From: Lonicera japonica
Lineage: Eukaryota > Streptophyta > Magnoliopsida > Dipsacales > Caprifoliaceae
DNA: 64,000 nt
NCBI GenBank assembly: GCA_021464415.1
Contig: JAKCWG010000643.1
Coordinates: 36,001-100,000 of the forward strand
Direction of reading: 5' to 3'
The notes beneath the pieces were generated by a model. The model worked only from the letters and a program-made list of their open reading frames with translations, had not been told where the DNA came from and ran no database searches. The position numbers and the translations under genes are program-made. The first letter of the stretch is position 1; each line of letters opens with the position of its first letter. Shown in pieces: positions 23,881-35,732 of this stretch.

Positions 23881-24473
23881 GGTGGATGACTTTTTAATGT
23901 ACGGAATAATCTCCTAATTTCTTTTATTTTTAAAATTGTTTTATTTCTAACTTCATCTAGTTGTAATTCTTCTACTAAATTTGGTAGTATCTGAAAAAAT
24001 AAATTAATGGCAACTTTTTAGAGAGTATATTATCATGATTATAAAAAAATAGAAATCAATAAATTATTTGTACTTACCAGTAAAGTAACAAGAATTATGA
24101 TAGATTACGATTGTTCAAATCTTCATTCGTTAATATGTATCAATCAATACCTAAATTCTAATGGTAGATTATGAAGTGGAATCACTTCTACTAAAGTAAT
24201 AAATGTAATTTATTTTTTTGTAAATTTCAACCTCTATTAAAGAAATCAATTGTGTGTATATATATATATATATATCATATTTTCTAGGATTTGTTATCGC
24301 ATAATGTTGATCTGATAGATGTCAAAATTGTTTTCGGCAATATCAACTTCCAAATTTTTGTCGTTTGCAAGCATACATGAATATATATATATATAGTGAT
24401 ACTCATGCGAAAGGTTGCCTTTTCGTATAAGGATCATGACTATATACATATATACGTATAATATATAGTAGAG
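23881..24473. other. AT-rich intergenic DNA
   Basis: Contains short (TA)n runs near 24254-24276 and 24381-24397. No gene seen. Confidence 0.5.
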
Positions 24474-25729
24474 CAACTTATGAGAATCCGCAAATGCGAC
24501 CCCCGGGTCTCGTCCCCGTTCGTTGGGCGTCTTGAAACGTCGGAACGGATCCCGTCGTTCCATTTGCTTGGAGTTTGTTTTGATAATTCATATCGGGTGT
24601 CCCTACGTCTATTCTAGATGCAAAAGGGTTCGTTCAGAGTCGCCAGTACGTTTTACGAGAAAACGGACAAAAAGGGTTGTGTAAGGGGAAAGGCTACAGA
24701 TAAGCCTTTCTTTACACGTTTGTCTGCGAAACCAGGATTCTATAGGGTTCGGGAACTATATTACGGTTTGGGAAGGTGTTAAGCACCCATTCCGCCCTTT
24801 CGGTCTCTAGTGGTCTTATATGTTTATTCTATGTTGAAAAACTTGGATGCTTTTACTGACAGTCTACTACTTTTCAAATGAAAACCTTAATTTTTTGGGG
24901 GAAAACGGGAAAGGATAGAAACCTTTGTGTTCTGAGATCCAATGTTTTTATTATTGAAAGATGTAAATACAAATGACAAAATCATTTATTTTGAAAGAGT
25001 ATCCCGTATTATTTTCCTCAGATAATGACGGTTTTCTCGGGTTGTGATTACTTTTGTAAAAGTTTGGATCTTGTATTGGAACTAATTTAATGTGGAATCA
25101 GAACTCTTGAGGAGAGTTATCAGACACGTCGCAGTCTATAGAGAAGACAGGATATGTTGATTTTAATTCCTAGATAAGTCTTATCAGTCCAGGTTTTAAA
25201 AACAGAATTTTATCTGGACGATAGTCTACTTATTCTTCTGGTTTTGCAAATGGTTTTATCAGGGTCTTTTATTTTGAAGATGGTAGACTATTTATAACTT
25301 GGCAATAAGTTTATTCAAATAAAACGAGGACAAAACAACAGAAATAAAACAAGTACACAGACAAACCTGATTTTCCAGCGCGTTAGAAACCTAGCACAAC
25401 CATGTTGCCACTTCGCTTACTAGGACGGGGAGAATAATAGACTTTATTTACCTTCCCGACGAGAATAATAATAAGAAAGAGAATATAATACGGCAGAGAG
25501 ATCTCCGGCGATGATAATCTTCTCCTTCTTCAGATATTTTCGAGAATTCGATTCCCGAGACTGGACACGTCGAGTGTCGAGAATAGATTCGATAATTCTT
25601 CAGAAATAAGACGATAATAGAAAATACTAGACGAAAGATCAGAAAATCAGATCATAAACCCGCAATTCTGCTCTAAAACTACTGTTTTTTGCTGTGATGT
25701 TGGTGTCTTCAAACCCTTGGGGGTGGTGG

Positions 25730-25739
25730 CCTATTTATA
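25730..25739 (-). promoter_or_regulatory. TATA box of solo LTR family X
   Basis: The minus strand reads TATAAATAGG, identical to the box at 29710-29719 in the sister LTR. Confidence 0.7.
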
Positions 25740-25755
25740 GTGGCGAAAGGGCATA

Positions 25756-26039
25756 TGTCGCGAGACATTTGGGTGTATGTCGCGCGACAATCTTGACTGT
25801 CGCGCGACATTTACTTTAATGATGACGTGGTGGGGCAAATGTCTCGCGACATTTACTTTAATGATGATGTGGTGGGGCAAATGTCGCGCGACATTTGGGT
25901 GTATGTCGCGCGACAATCTTGACTGTCGCGCGACATTTACTTTAATGATGATGTGGTGGGGCATATGTCGCGCGACATGTCCCTGGAAAAGGGGATTGTC
26001 GCGCGACATGTCCCTGGAAAAGGGGATTGTCACGCGACA
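25756..26039. repeat. Array of ten TGTCGCGCGACA palindromes
   Basis: Copies at 25756, 25778, 25798, 25840, 25882, 25904, 25924, 25966, 25997 and 26028, each 12 bp. Seven are perfect TGTCGCGCGACA; the others carry one substitution. A 126-bp higher-order repeat is also visible. The nearest copy is 16 bp upstream of the LTR TATA box. The sister LTR has one copy 15 bp upstream of its TATA. Each contains a CGCG core, the type of site bound by plant CAMTA factors (inference). Confidence 0.92.
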
Positions 26040-26184
26040 TTTCACTTTAAAACATGTTTGTTTGGCCAACGAACCCTTTTGGGACAGTTTCGGTGTGTTC
26101 GGGTGAGTTCCGGACTCAAAAACAGTACTTTCGAAGGTCGTTAGGGTTCTTGCGGGGGTCACGGATCGGGGTGTCTACACAACT

Positions 26185-26431
26185 CAATCCACTGCAAAAG
26201 TAAATTAAAATTGTTGTTGCCAAATTATCGTACAATAGTGAAAAGATATGGTATGAAAGCAAATTTATCAAATCATTCAAATTTTGAATATGTACAATAC
26301 TTACCTTTGACAAAACAAATATTGATTTTGTAGGGAGAGAAGTCAAATGAGGTTGAAGATGGAAGAGTGGAGATATATAGATATATATAAAGAAAATTTA
26401 TCAGATCATTCAAATTGTGAAAAGAAAAACC
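26185..26431. other. AT-rich intergenic DNA
   Basis: Resembles the 2870-2960 region in part. No gene. Confidence 0.4.
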
Positions 26432-27182
26432 CAGTTAAATTGAAGATGTTTATCAACGAGTCTTGAGATATCAAACTAACTGATATTGGAAAAAGTTTAA
26501 ATAAAGTGACTAGTCATATTTTTTATTTTTTTGAAATTTAAATTTATTGGAAAATGATTAGGGGAAGGTAAAATAAAGTGAAGAAAAGTGTTGGTTGAGT
26601 ACAAAATACGATATTTAAAACAAAACATTAAGTGTGATTAGTAAGCAATTTTATTTAAATTACAAATTATAAACACATAAATTATTCTTTTATGAAATTA
26701 TAATTTGAAAATATTTTTAATAGTAATGTAAAAGCAATAATTGTACATCTTTTATAATATGAGGAAGATTCAAGTTACACCGGTATAAGATTAAGAAGTT
26801 TTACACCCATCAATAAATTTTTCTCATATTCATAATTTATCAATTCCACCATTAGATAAGCTATTTTTATTGTATTTATCAAGCATGCAAAGTTTTAAAT
26901 TAATCAAATATTTGTAATCATATATAAGCACAATACTTACTTTTACTTAATTATTGTAAGGTTCATAATCCATTATATAACATAATCATGACAAGGGACT
27001 TATGCATATCCAATTACTTTAATTTTTTTTCCACGCATCTTTGGAATATCATAATAAACTAATTTAATGATTAGATTGATAAATTATAAAATTGAGAAAA
27101 AGTATTGATGTGTATAAAACTTTTTTATTTTTACACCTGGTGTAACTTGAACTCTTTTCTTTATAATTTATATTGATATTAA
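26432..27182 (+). repeat. Tandem duplication unit 1 (period about 900 bp)
   Basis: Collinear with 27333-28082, beginning CAGTTAAATTGAAGATG and ending TTTATAATTTATATTGATAT. Each unit holds a foldback MITE. Confidence 0.85.
26766..27155. mobile_element. Foldback MITE, copy A
   Basis: The left GATTCAAGTTACACC is mirrored by GGTGTAACTTGAACTC at the right. The inverted similarity continues for about 100 bp through a TTTTACACCCATCAATA-like phrase. Non-coding. TSD not resolved. Confidence 0.65.
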
Positions 27183-27332
27183 TTTTGCTTCCTCTTAAAG
27201 CGAATATATTGAATTGAAATTGATTTCTATTGATGTAGATTGACTTATCGAGAAAGAAGTGGGTGTAAAACTAATTTAAGATCTTGTTTGGCATTTTGAA
27301 ATCATTAAAAAAATTAAAATAAATAAATAAAA

Positions 27333-28082
27333 CAGTTAAATTGAATATGTTTATCAACGAGTCTTGAGACGCAAAACTAATTGATATTGGAAGAATTTTA
27401 AATAAAGTTACTAGTCACATTTTTATTTTATTTTTGAAAATTAAATATTGGAAAATGAAAAGGAGAAGGTAAAATAAAGTGAAGAAAAGTGTTGGTTTAG
27501 TACAAAATATGATATTTAAAACATAACATTAAGTGTGATTAGTAAACATTTTTATTTAAATTATAAATTATAGAAACATAAATTATTTTTTTACGAAATT
27601 ATAATTTTAAAATATTTTTAACAGTAATGTAAAAGCAATAATTGTACATCTTTTATGATATATATGAGGAATATTCAAGTTACACTATTAAGAAGTTTTA
27701 CACCGATCAATAATTTTTTTATGATTCGTAATTTAATAATTACACCATTGGATAAGCTATTTTTATTGTGCTTATCAAGCATACAGAGTTTTAAATTAAT
27801 TTGATATTTATAACCATATAATCACCGTACTTACTTTACTTAATTTTTGTAAGGCTCGTAATCCATTATATAATATAATTATGATGAGAGACTTCTGCAT
27901 ATCATATTATTTTAATTTTTTTGCATGCATCTTTGGAATATTATTATAAACTAATTTGATGGTTAGATTGATAAATCATGAAATTGAGAAAAAGTTATTG
28001 ATGCTTATAAAACGTTTTTTTTTACACCACGTGTAACTTAAACTCTTCCCTTTATAATTTATATTGATATTAGTACTTGTTG
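27333..28082 (+). repeat. Tandem duplication unit 2
   Basis: About 900 bp downstream of unit 1, with many substitutions and small indels, so the duplication is not recent. The MITE copy inside spans about 27666-28055. Confidence 0.85.
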
Positions 28083-28375
28083 GAAAATTATAGTTACATG
28101 TAATGTTATATATGCTTAATACTATTATTAGAGTATCTCTAACAATAGTGTAAATTTAAGTTTTGTGTAAAATATAAAAAACTTGTAAAATTTTGATGTT
28201 CGAGTAGTTTTTTAAATTGGATCACAATGTTCTATAATCTCTTTTAAACTTAGTTAATAAAAAAATAATTGGTAGATTTGATTCCCATAACCAAGATTCG
28301 CAAGCCCCAATATCACGTGTTTGTACATATATAAATATATTGTTCATATGTATAGGAATTTGAGATTAATTTATT
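28083..28375. other. AT-rich intergenic DNA
   Basis: Includes a MITE-like phrase, GAGTATCTCTAACAATAG (28131). No gene. Confidence 0.4.
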
Positions 28376-29430
28376 TAGTAAATAATATCAATGGTCACTG
28401 AACTATTGGCAAATTCTATCAATAGCCACTAAAATTTATTTAGTTACAGTTGAACCATTAAATTTTTAAAGAGTGCTGCGAGTGACCACTCCGTTAAATA
28501 CCACCGTTAGTTTTTGATAGAACCATATCATGTGACTGGCATGTGATATGTTAGGGAGCATTTAGGTCATTTTCCTTTTCCTTTTCTTTTCTCTTTTCCC
28601 TTTTTATTTTTCTTTTCTTTTCTTTCTTTCTTCTTCCTCTTCTTCTTCCCTTTTCTTCTTCCTTCGAACTTCTGCTTCTTCTTCCACCATCAGCGCCACC
28701 AGAGGCTAGCTGCAACTACAACTACAACTACAACTGCAGATTCACCTAAGTTTGCAACGGCTGAGGGTGCACCACCATATTCGCCTGGGCCCTGCTAAAA
28801 TCAAGCTACTTTGCGAGCTGCTTCTTCGTCAGAATATCCAATTCTACCATCTCCACCTGAGCAACCATTTTTGAAGGGAAAATCAAATCCCCTTCTTTCA
28901 ACACAAAATTTTTGAGTTTTCTTTTACATAAAACTGAAATCCTCGTCTCTGATTCCTAATACTCTCCACTAATATCACTAATTCTTTGAAAAAATTGAAC
29001 AGCTTTCAAAATTTATTGATCTGTCATCAACATAAAATATATATTCATGCCCTAAATCAACAAATGTTATATAGGGTGTGGTGGCCGGAGATACTAGGAG
29101 AAAAAGAGGGTGAGGTGGTTGAAGATGAGATAGGGGAGGGGGAGATGGAGTGTACAGTGGCATGGCGGAAGAAGAAGAAGAAGAAGAAGTTTGGAGAAAG
29201 AAGAAGAAAAATAAAGAGAGAAAAGAAAAGGAAAAAGACCTAAATGCTCCTTAACATATCACGTGCCAGTCACATCATATGGTTCCATCAAAAGTTAACA
29301 GTGAGATTTAACGGAGTGGCCACTGGTATTACTTTTTAAAAGTTTAGTGGTTCAATTGTAACTAAATGAAGTTCAGTGAACATCGGTAGAATTTTTCCAA
29401 TAGTTACGTAGCCATTGATGGTATTTACTC
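28376..29430. mobile_element. Mutator-like foldback element with ~200-bp TIRs
   Basis: The ends mirror each other over about 200 bp (AGTAAATAATATCAATGG left, CCATTGATGGTATTTACTC right). It is the same family as 61014-62220. Flanking 9-mers TAATTTATT (28367-28375) and TAAATTATG (29431-29439) match at 7 of 9 positions, fitting an old Mutator-type TSD. The interior is pyrimidine-rich then purine-rich, with a CAACTA run near 28715. The short ORFs at 28978-29243 are low-complexity and not called. Confidence 0.8.
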
Positions 29431-29485
29431 TAAATTATGTATACCATATATATATGTTGACAAATACTTTTCCGACTAAACTAAC

Positions 29486-30890
29486 TGTAGACACCCCAAT
29501 CTGTGACCCCTGCAGAACCTTCTAAACCTTCGAAAAATAACTTTGTTTAAAGTCTGAGACTCACCCACACACTAGAAACCGCTTTAGGAAGTTCTTATCC
29601 AAACAAACCTGTTTCCAATGGACTTTGTCACACGATAAACCCCTCTGGCCCAAACCATCCACTTTTTGACTTTTGTGGGAAATGTCGCGCGACAAACTCC
29701 TCCGAGAAGTATAAATAGGCTAGCACCCCAAGGGTTTAAAGACATGAGTTGGCCCCCAAGAAAGTGCTATTATCTCTCTCTAAAAATATTATCATTGTCA
29801 AATTCTCGAAGAATCTCTGAGTCCTTTTTCAATACATGACGTATTTTTTTTGGGATGGAATTTTCGACAATTTTTGGAGAAGAAAAGCTAATATCCATCG
29901 GATTATATTCTATCAAATTATATTTTCTCTCTTTCTTTTTTATTTTATAGTCGGGAAAGTAAAGAAAGTTTTTTCTAATATTTAAAATTATGTACTCGTT
30001 TTCATTTAATTATATATGTTGTTATGTCCACTTTCAAATTGAATAAACTTATTGCTGGGTTACAAATAGTCTATTGTTTTAAAAAAAAAACAAAATCCTA
30101 ATAAAATTATTTTAAAAAACCAGAAAAGGTAAGTACATTATCGTTCGGATAAAATCAAGTCTTCTAAACCCGGAACGATAAAACTTGCCAGGAATTAAAA
30201 TCAGGTATATCCTGTTTTCCATACAGATTGCTATACACTTAATACACTCTCCTCAAGAGTTTAAGTCCATATCAAATCAGTTCCGACAAAGAATCTAATC
30301 TTTTCTCGAAGTAACCGAAACTGAGGTAAAATTAGTATTATCTGAGGAAATAATACTAGAACTTCCTTTTTAATTATCAAAACTATAAATTTTGTCATTT
30401 GTACTTCATTTCTTATAAAACCAAAATATCGGTTCACGGAATAAAAATGTTTTCATCCCTTTCTCCGTTTTTCCCAAAAATTAGGTTTCTTTACAAATTA
30501 TTTTAGGAAAGTAGTAGACTTTTTTGGTAAAAGCATCCAAGTTTTTCAACAAAAAATAAACATATAAAGCCATTAGAGACTAAAAATGTGGAATGGGTGC
30601 TTAACACCTTCCCAAACCGTAATATAGTTCTCGAACCCCATAGGATCCTGGTTTCGTAGACAACATGTGTATGAACAAGGCTTGCCTATGGCCTTTACCC
30701 CTATACAAACTTTTTTTACGTTTTCTCGTAAAACATGCTGGCGACTCTGAATGGACACACTTGCATTTAGAAATAAGAAAATATGATTCATCCTCATATT
30801 AAAGCAAAATAAAACAAAGGAATCCTTTATGATGTTTCAGACCCCCAAATTAGGGATTGGGACCCGGGGTCACATTTACGAATTCTTACA
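29486..30890 (+). mobile_element. Solo LTR, family X, second copy (1405 bp)
   Basis: It starts TGTAGACACCCC and ends GAATTCTTACA, between perfect TSDs CTAAC (29481-29485, 30891-30895). It is related along its length to the inverted LTR at 24479-26179. TATAAATAGG lies at 29710-29719 and one TGTCGCGCGACA at 29683-29694. The 74-residue minus-strand ORF at 30573-30797 lies within it and is not a gene. Confidence 0.9.
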
Positions 30891-31174
30891 CTAACAAACC
30901 CATTGCACAGGTCAATTTGACAGATTTTTGTCTTCAATCTAGGATTTTAGTCCAGAGAATCAAAGAGTGAAAAGTTTAACTACAACAGTTGCCAAATTTC
31001 CCATAAATTATAGTACGGTTTACAACCATTAGGAATTATAGGAATTACACTTTTATAACGGTTCAAAACCATTAAAAATAAAACTTTTATGCCAACCATT
31101 AGGTTTACCTTTGGAGCCATCATAGAAGCTCATAGATTACGGTTCATGCTAATCATTAAATTTTATTAATAGTC

Positions 31175-31846
31175 AAAACATAATGGTTTCAAAATTTTCG
31201 TATGGAGTTGTGGTTCTAATGATATAGCCTCAAAATTTTTATTACGGCGCTACCCTTCCCCGTTATGCCGGATTAGTCAAAAAGAGGTCGAGACAACTGA
31301 TCATATGTTCCCAGCTATTTGTGAAGTGTGGGCGGGGAGCCCTGTTGCTCTTTTGCAAACTGAGAGGTGTGATTCGACAAGTGCTTAAAAATTCTCAAAA
31401 AGCGTTTCTTAAATAGGGTGCAAGCGGCATCATTATTCTCTTTCTCATGCTTGTTCATTTGGAAATCAAAGAATGATATAGTGTTCAATGCAGTTGAGTT
31501 TAAGCCTTTATCAATTGTTTCCCGTGCAGTTTCAGCCTCGCTTGAGTTTTTCTTGTGCAGATCTCGCACTTTTCAGTCTTTGAAAGATGTTTTAATTTCA
31601 TGCCTACTCGGCCCAATCTTTTAAAGTGGAAGGTAGCTCCTTGTCCATGATCTCTGAAAATCAACTATGATGGTGCTATGCTGGCTAGGCTTAAGTTTGG
31701 TGCGGCAACTTTCATGGTTCGCACCTGTGATGGTTCTATTGTTGATCGAGGATCAGGCAATCACTTTTCCTTGTGTGAACTCTTTCGTGGCCAAAGCTAG
31801 GGCTGTTGGGAAGTCGTTATGGTTGTTGCTTTCTCGGTTCTTAGGC
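31175..31846 (+). pseudogene. LINE-type zf-RVT plus RNase H fragment, copy 2
   Basis: Pieces in three frames read as zinc-binding sequence (the CPIC motif is damaged here), a LFIWKSKNDIVFNA linker, and an RNase H start. Several stops and frameshifts. No function. Confidence 0.6.
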
Positions 31847-32153
31847 TATCTCTAATAGTATTTTATGTAAATTCATTTCTATCTCATGTGTCATGGTGCT
31901 TTAATTTTAATACATTTCTGTATCTAGTTGGCAATATAATTATGTAGATAGAAAAGTCTCAAATAAAGTTTCTCTAATAATGTCATTTATATCTTATTTT
32001 TCTATCTTAGTTCGCACTCTATTTTTAAAATATAATTAATTTGAATGGGAAACACAATTAATTTGAATGGGTAATATATTGTGGGATCCATTTAACATCT
32101 TAAGACTTAAGTCTTAAATGCCTAAATGTATCGTTCCAGTTTGTCCCCACTGA

Positions 32154-32694
32154 AAGACCTATCAATGGATCAAATTTAGATCGAATTAGGGTGAATTCAA
32201 ATACATATTTGTAAAAGTTTTCGGATCGGATTATGTAACGGGTCGCCAAAACATTGATCCATATCCAAATTTATTCGGATCGGATTAAATATGATCGCTT
32301 TAAAATTTTAATTATATTATAATTAGTTTGTAACTATATAAAAAATAATGAAACTAACGTAAAAGTTAAACTTAACAACAATCAAATCTCTTCTTTAAAT
32401 TTAAAAATAAAATTATTTAATATAATGCTTTTTAAGTTATAATTATTTATTTATAAGCGTATTAATTTAAGGCGATAAGTATAAATAATGATAAGTTTAA
32501 GTATAAATGTGTGTCTTTGATCGGATAAGATTTCAAACAGATCGACATATATCCATATCCGATTTATTAATCAAAGGCTTAACAGGTTTGAGTCAAATTT
32601 AGATATATACGGATCATTATTTTCAACCCATATCCGACTAAATAGATCGAATTTGAATCAGACTAGATACAAATTCAATTTATTAACAAGCCTA
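32154..32694. mobile_element. hAT-type MITE, copy 2
   Basis: AAGACCTATCAATGG on the left and AACAAGCCTA on the right are the diverged termini of the family. Right flank CCCGCGAG retains the 8-bp TSD seen on the left of copy 3 as CCCACGAG. Confidence 0.65.
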
Positions 32695-33240
32695 CCCGCG
32701 AGGCTAACGGTACGGGTCATTGAGTTGCCACAAAATGCAAGGTTATTGCTCTTTCTCCTAATAAGAAGTCTAATTTGCCTTGGGGAGCTCACAGCTTGGT
32801 GGGAGGTTCTTTATACTTAAATACTTTTTTAAAATTAAAAAAAAAATTACTAATTAATAAAAAAAACTTTTCGGTATATATAGTGACTTATGACCTCATT
32901 GTAATAATTATAAAAACTCCAATGTGGTACATTTTATAAGTTATTTTCATCTAAAATCAATTCTAAACAAAATTTTATTATTAAACTGGTTTGTTCTGCA
33001 TTTCAAATTGGTCATGCAGAGCACACAATATGAATGAATATTGACCATATATTTTAGTAGGTAACTTGATCAATTAGAAATTACACTCATTAGAGTTATG
33101 TATTTTTTATATAGTAAGATTGGATATTGAATTATTAGTTTCTTATATAGTAAGATTTAATATATATTGGGATATTAGAGAAAATTAAATTCTTTTTTTG
33201 ATAAGATTAATAATAAGAGAAGAATAGGTTGTCTGAATCG

Positions 33241-33800
33241 ACATAAAAACACATACTTAATTACCGATAACACCTTAAATTTTATTCTAAGTTATATTTT
33301 TAAAATGAAGTTTAAACAAAACATCTACTTCTACCAACATCCAAGTTTGAATGTCACCTTAAAAACCCTAACGAAAAGTTGTGTGTGCAATGAAAATGAA
33401 AGTGTGTTATGCAATTAAATGTGTGCAATGAAAACGAAAGTGTGTTGTGCAATCAAATTTGAATGAAAGTTGTTATGTGTGCAATGAATGAAAAGGAAAG
33501 GGTGTTCTGTTATCAACCTTGAATATAATTTTTTTTTATTTCTATTGTTTTTCTAGTATTTTTAGTTGGGTGTTTTTATTTCTATTCTTTTTTTTATTTT
33601 TTTTTAATCAGGTATCTTGAATTATTATATTCAATGTTTTTGTGTGTTTATGTGGGTTATGGGATTAATTACATTTGTGATATAGCGGGTGATTTATAGA
33701 GTTATATTAATGCTTAGTTTATATTTTAAGAGTAAGTAGTAGAATTGTGTTAATTCCACGGGCGAATTTAGAGGAGGGCCGGGTGGTCTGTAATCCACCC
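33241..33800. repeat. Intergenic DNA with GTGTGCAATGAAA tandem repeats
   Basis: Between about 33383 and 33510 three imperfect units begin GTGTGCAATGAAA or close variants, then vary in length (about 38-52 bp). No gene. Confidence 0.6.
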
Positions 33801-33803
33801 TAA

Positions 33804-34194
33804 GCCCCTGTTTGGTAGCTCTCTTTTTATTTTTTTTTCTACAAATTTTAAAAACTCAACTCACAAACATCTCTACTTTTACACTTCCCAAAAAAACTTT
33901 AACTTTACTTTCTCTCTCTAAAAAAATTTTTAAAACGCCATAACTTTAAATCCAAAAATTCAAAAATAATAAAAAATATATATTTGAAACCTACTCATCG
34001 AGATCTATAAAATAAGATCCATTGTGACTATTTTTTGAAATTTTTTATGCATTTTTTTCTTTGTTTGAAAAAAAATCAAACAAAACCAAATTCACTTTTC
34101 AAAAAACCAACTCTAACTCAAAACATTCAACCAAACACCACATTTTTTAAAACTTATCTAGAAAAAAAAAAAAAAAGAGCTACCAAACAAGCCC
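33804..34194. mobile_element. Tourist-like (PIF/Harbinger) MITE
   Basis: The ends GCCCCTGTTTGGTAGCTC and GAGCTACCAAACAAGCCC are inverted, and are flanked on both sides by TAA (33801-33803, 34195-34197). Length is 391 bp. The CTGTTTGGTAGC terminus and TAA duplication are the hallmark of Tourist MITEs. Confidence 0.88.
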
Positions 34195-34289
34195 TAAGTT
34201 TTTTTCCCAATTTTAATCAGAATATTGATACAAGAATTATTTAGTCCAATATAAATTATTAGTTCATTAATTAAAAAAAAAAAAGCGCT

Positions 34290-34385
34290 AATTGTATATA
34301 ATTATCTTATGGCTTAGCTGGTAAGTGTTCTTAAATTAAGTATATATGATGTTGTGAGGTTAAGTCCCTCATATAACTTAAATTA
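34290..34385 (+). mobile_element. tRNA-like SINE remnant
   Basis: Contains TGGCTTAGCTGGTAAG (A-box-like) and, about 45 bp on, GAGGTTAAGTCCCTC (B-box-like). CTTAAATTAAGTATA occurs on both sides of the second box. No clear tail or TSD; not a functional tRNA. Confidence 0.35.
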
Positions 34386-35359
34386 AGTATAAGTTGCCCA
34401 ATTACGGACAAAACAAACTATTTTTTTTTCTTTGACAAAAGAGCAATAGAGATAGGCATTACTATGACAAACGAGATATATCCCGATTACAGGAAAGTCA
34501 TCAACATTTTTTGAGAACTTTGCTAAATAATATATGTGCGACTGAATTACATTCTCCACGAACAAATAACGCTTTCTACGCACTATATATAGAAATTTAG
34601 CAATTGTTTAAACTTACATAAACCAAACTTAAATAGAGGTACAAACAAAGTAGTTTTTAAATAGTGGGTAATTACGTAAACCAACTTTAAACTTGGATAC
34701 AAAAATAAATTTTATATAATGAATTTAAAACATTTGCAGGACTAGATACTTGTTTCAACCATTGTGTAAAATTTAGTGTATAAAATCTACGTGTCAGACA
34801 TACTTTGACACAAAACTTGAAATACAAAAAAAAAATTGTTCCAATGGTACTTTTACAAATTCTTGTGTAAAATTTTGAAAAACTAATAAGAAACCACCAC
34901 ATGTTATATGTCACTTTAAATAATTTTTCTCGAATTTTTTGTTACATAATTTTATAATCACAGTGTAGACTGTTTTATAGGTTTTGATAAATAGATTTTA
35001 AATATATAATTTTTATTAAAATCCATATTTTCTATTAAAAGTTATAATATTTTAAAGTTTTATAAAAAAAAATTGAGGAGAGGGAAAGTTGATGTGGTAG
35101 TGTGAAATGGGTTTGTATTTTACACTTTCACTTTACACAAAACTCAATTTTACGTGACTGCTGGAGCACTTTCAGTAATTTTACACAAAACATGATTTTG
35201 CAATATAGCGGGAGATTCTCTCACTGTAAATTTTACAAAACTGTTGGAGCACTTTCTGTAAATATTACTCAAAACATAATTCTGCACTATAGCAGGAGAT
35301 TCTCTAATTGTGATATCTTAAGTTTTATAATTGAGTAGTACAAAAATTCCGATATACAA
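34386..35359. repeat. MITE-rich intergenic DNA with an ~82-bp tandem pair
   Basis: 35161-35243 and 35244-35325 are two copies of a unit beginning GGAGCACTTTC and ending GGGAGATTCTCT or close. The region before it resembles 5.3 kb. No gene. Confidence 0.55.
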
Positions 35360-35732
35360 GGGATAAAGTTATATACATATATATATATATATATATATAA
35401 GTATTAAAATTTTAGAAAATAATGACCAAGATAAGTGGATGTTTGATTGTGAGAAATAATTTAGCTCTCAGATGATGAATATTATTGATTATTATCTATT
35501 GACCTCAACGTATTGGTTCATGTCAGTTTTGTATCGGGTTTTAACAAATAAATGTAATTTTTAACTTTATTGGCCCAAACATGATTCAATAAACTATCAG
35601 GTGCTATTTTTTAATTTGTATACGACTCAATTTGTTATCAATAACATGACATTCACGATTGTAGTCGTTAAACAAAGAAACTTTAAAATAATAATAAAAT
35701 TAATTTTCTAAAAAGATTTGCATTAGTATAAC

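Larger units (their letters stand above)
24479..26179 (-). mobile_element. Solo LTR, family X, with palindrome array (1701 bp)
   Basis: On the minus strand it starts TGTAGACACCCC, and its other end (plus 24479) aligns with the end of the related LTR at 29486-30890, the terminal CA reading TA here. A perfect TSD, CAACT, flanks it (24474-24478, 26180-26184). A TATA box lies on the minus strand at 25730-25739. Ten 12-bp palindromes lie just upstream of it. No internal region is present. The TGTAGACACCCC start recalls some plant gypsy (Tat/Ogre-type) LTRs, an unproven link. Confidence 0.88.
30965..33240 (+). repeat. Repeat unit, copy 2
   Basis: Same order of parts as copy 1: an ACGGTT-rich head, zinc-binding and RNase H pseudo-coding core, hAT MITE, then the AT-rich tail (32880-33200). 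It lacks the LTR insertion of copy 1. An extra AT-rich insertion beginning GGCTATCTCTAATAGTA (31847) to about 32095 interrupts the RNase H region. Confidence 0.65.

Noticed and set aside
25756..26039. CRISPR-like repeat array
   Set aside because: The repeats are 12-bp palindromes, the spacers are unequal and themselves repeated, and the host is a plant; it is an LTR promoter repeat.
25731..26162. 143-residue ORF with repeated RDNP/ARHMPHH-like peptides
   Set aside because: It is the translation of the palindrome array in a solo LTR, both strands open because of repeat periodicity.
34290..34385. Functional tRNA gene
   Set aside because: Box-like motifs only; no cloverleaf could be drawn with paired acceptor stem.
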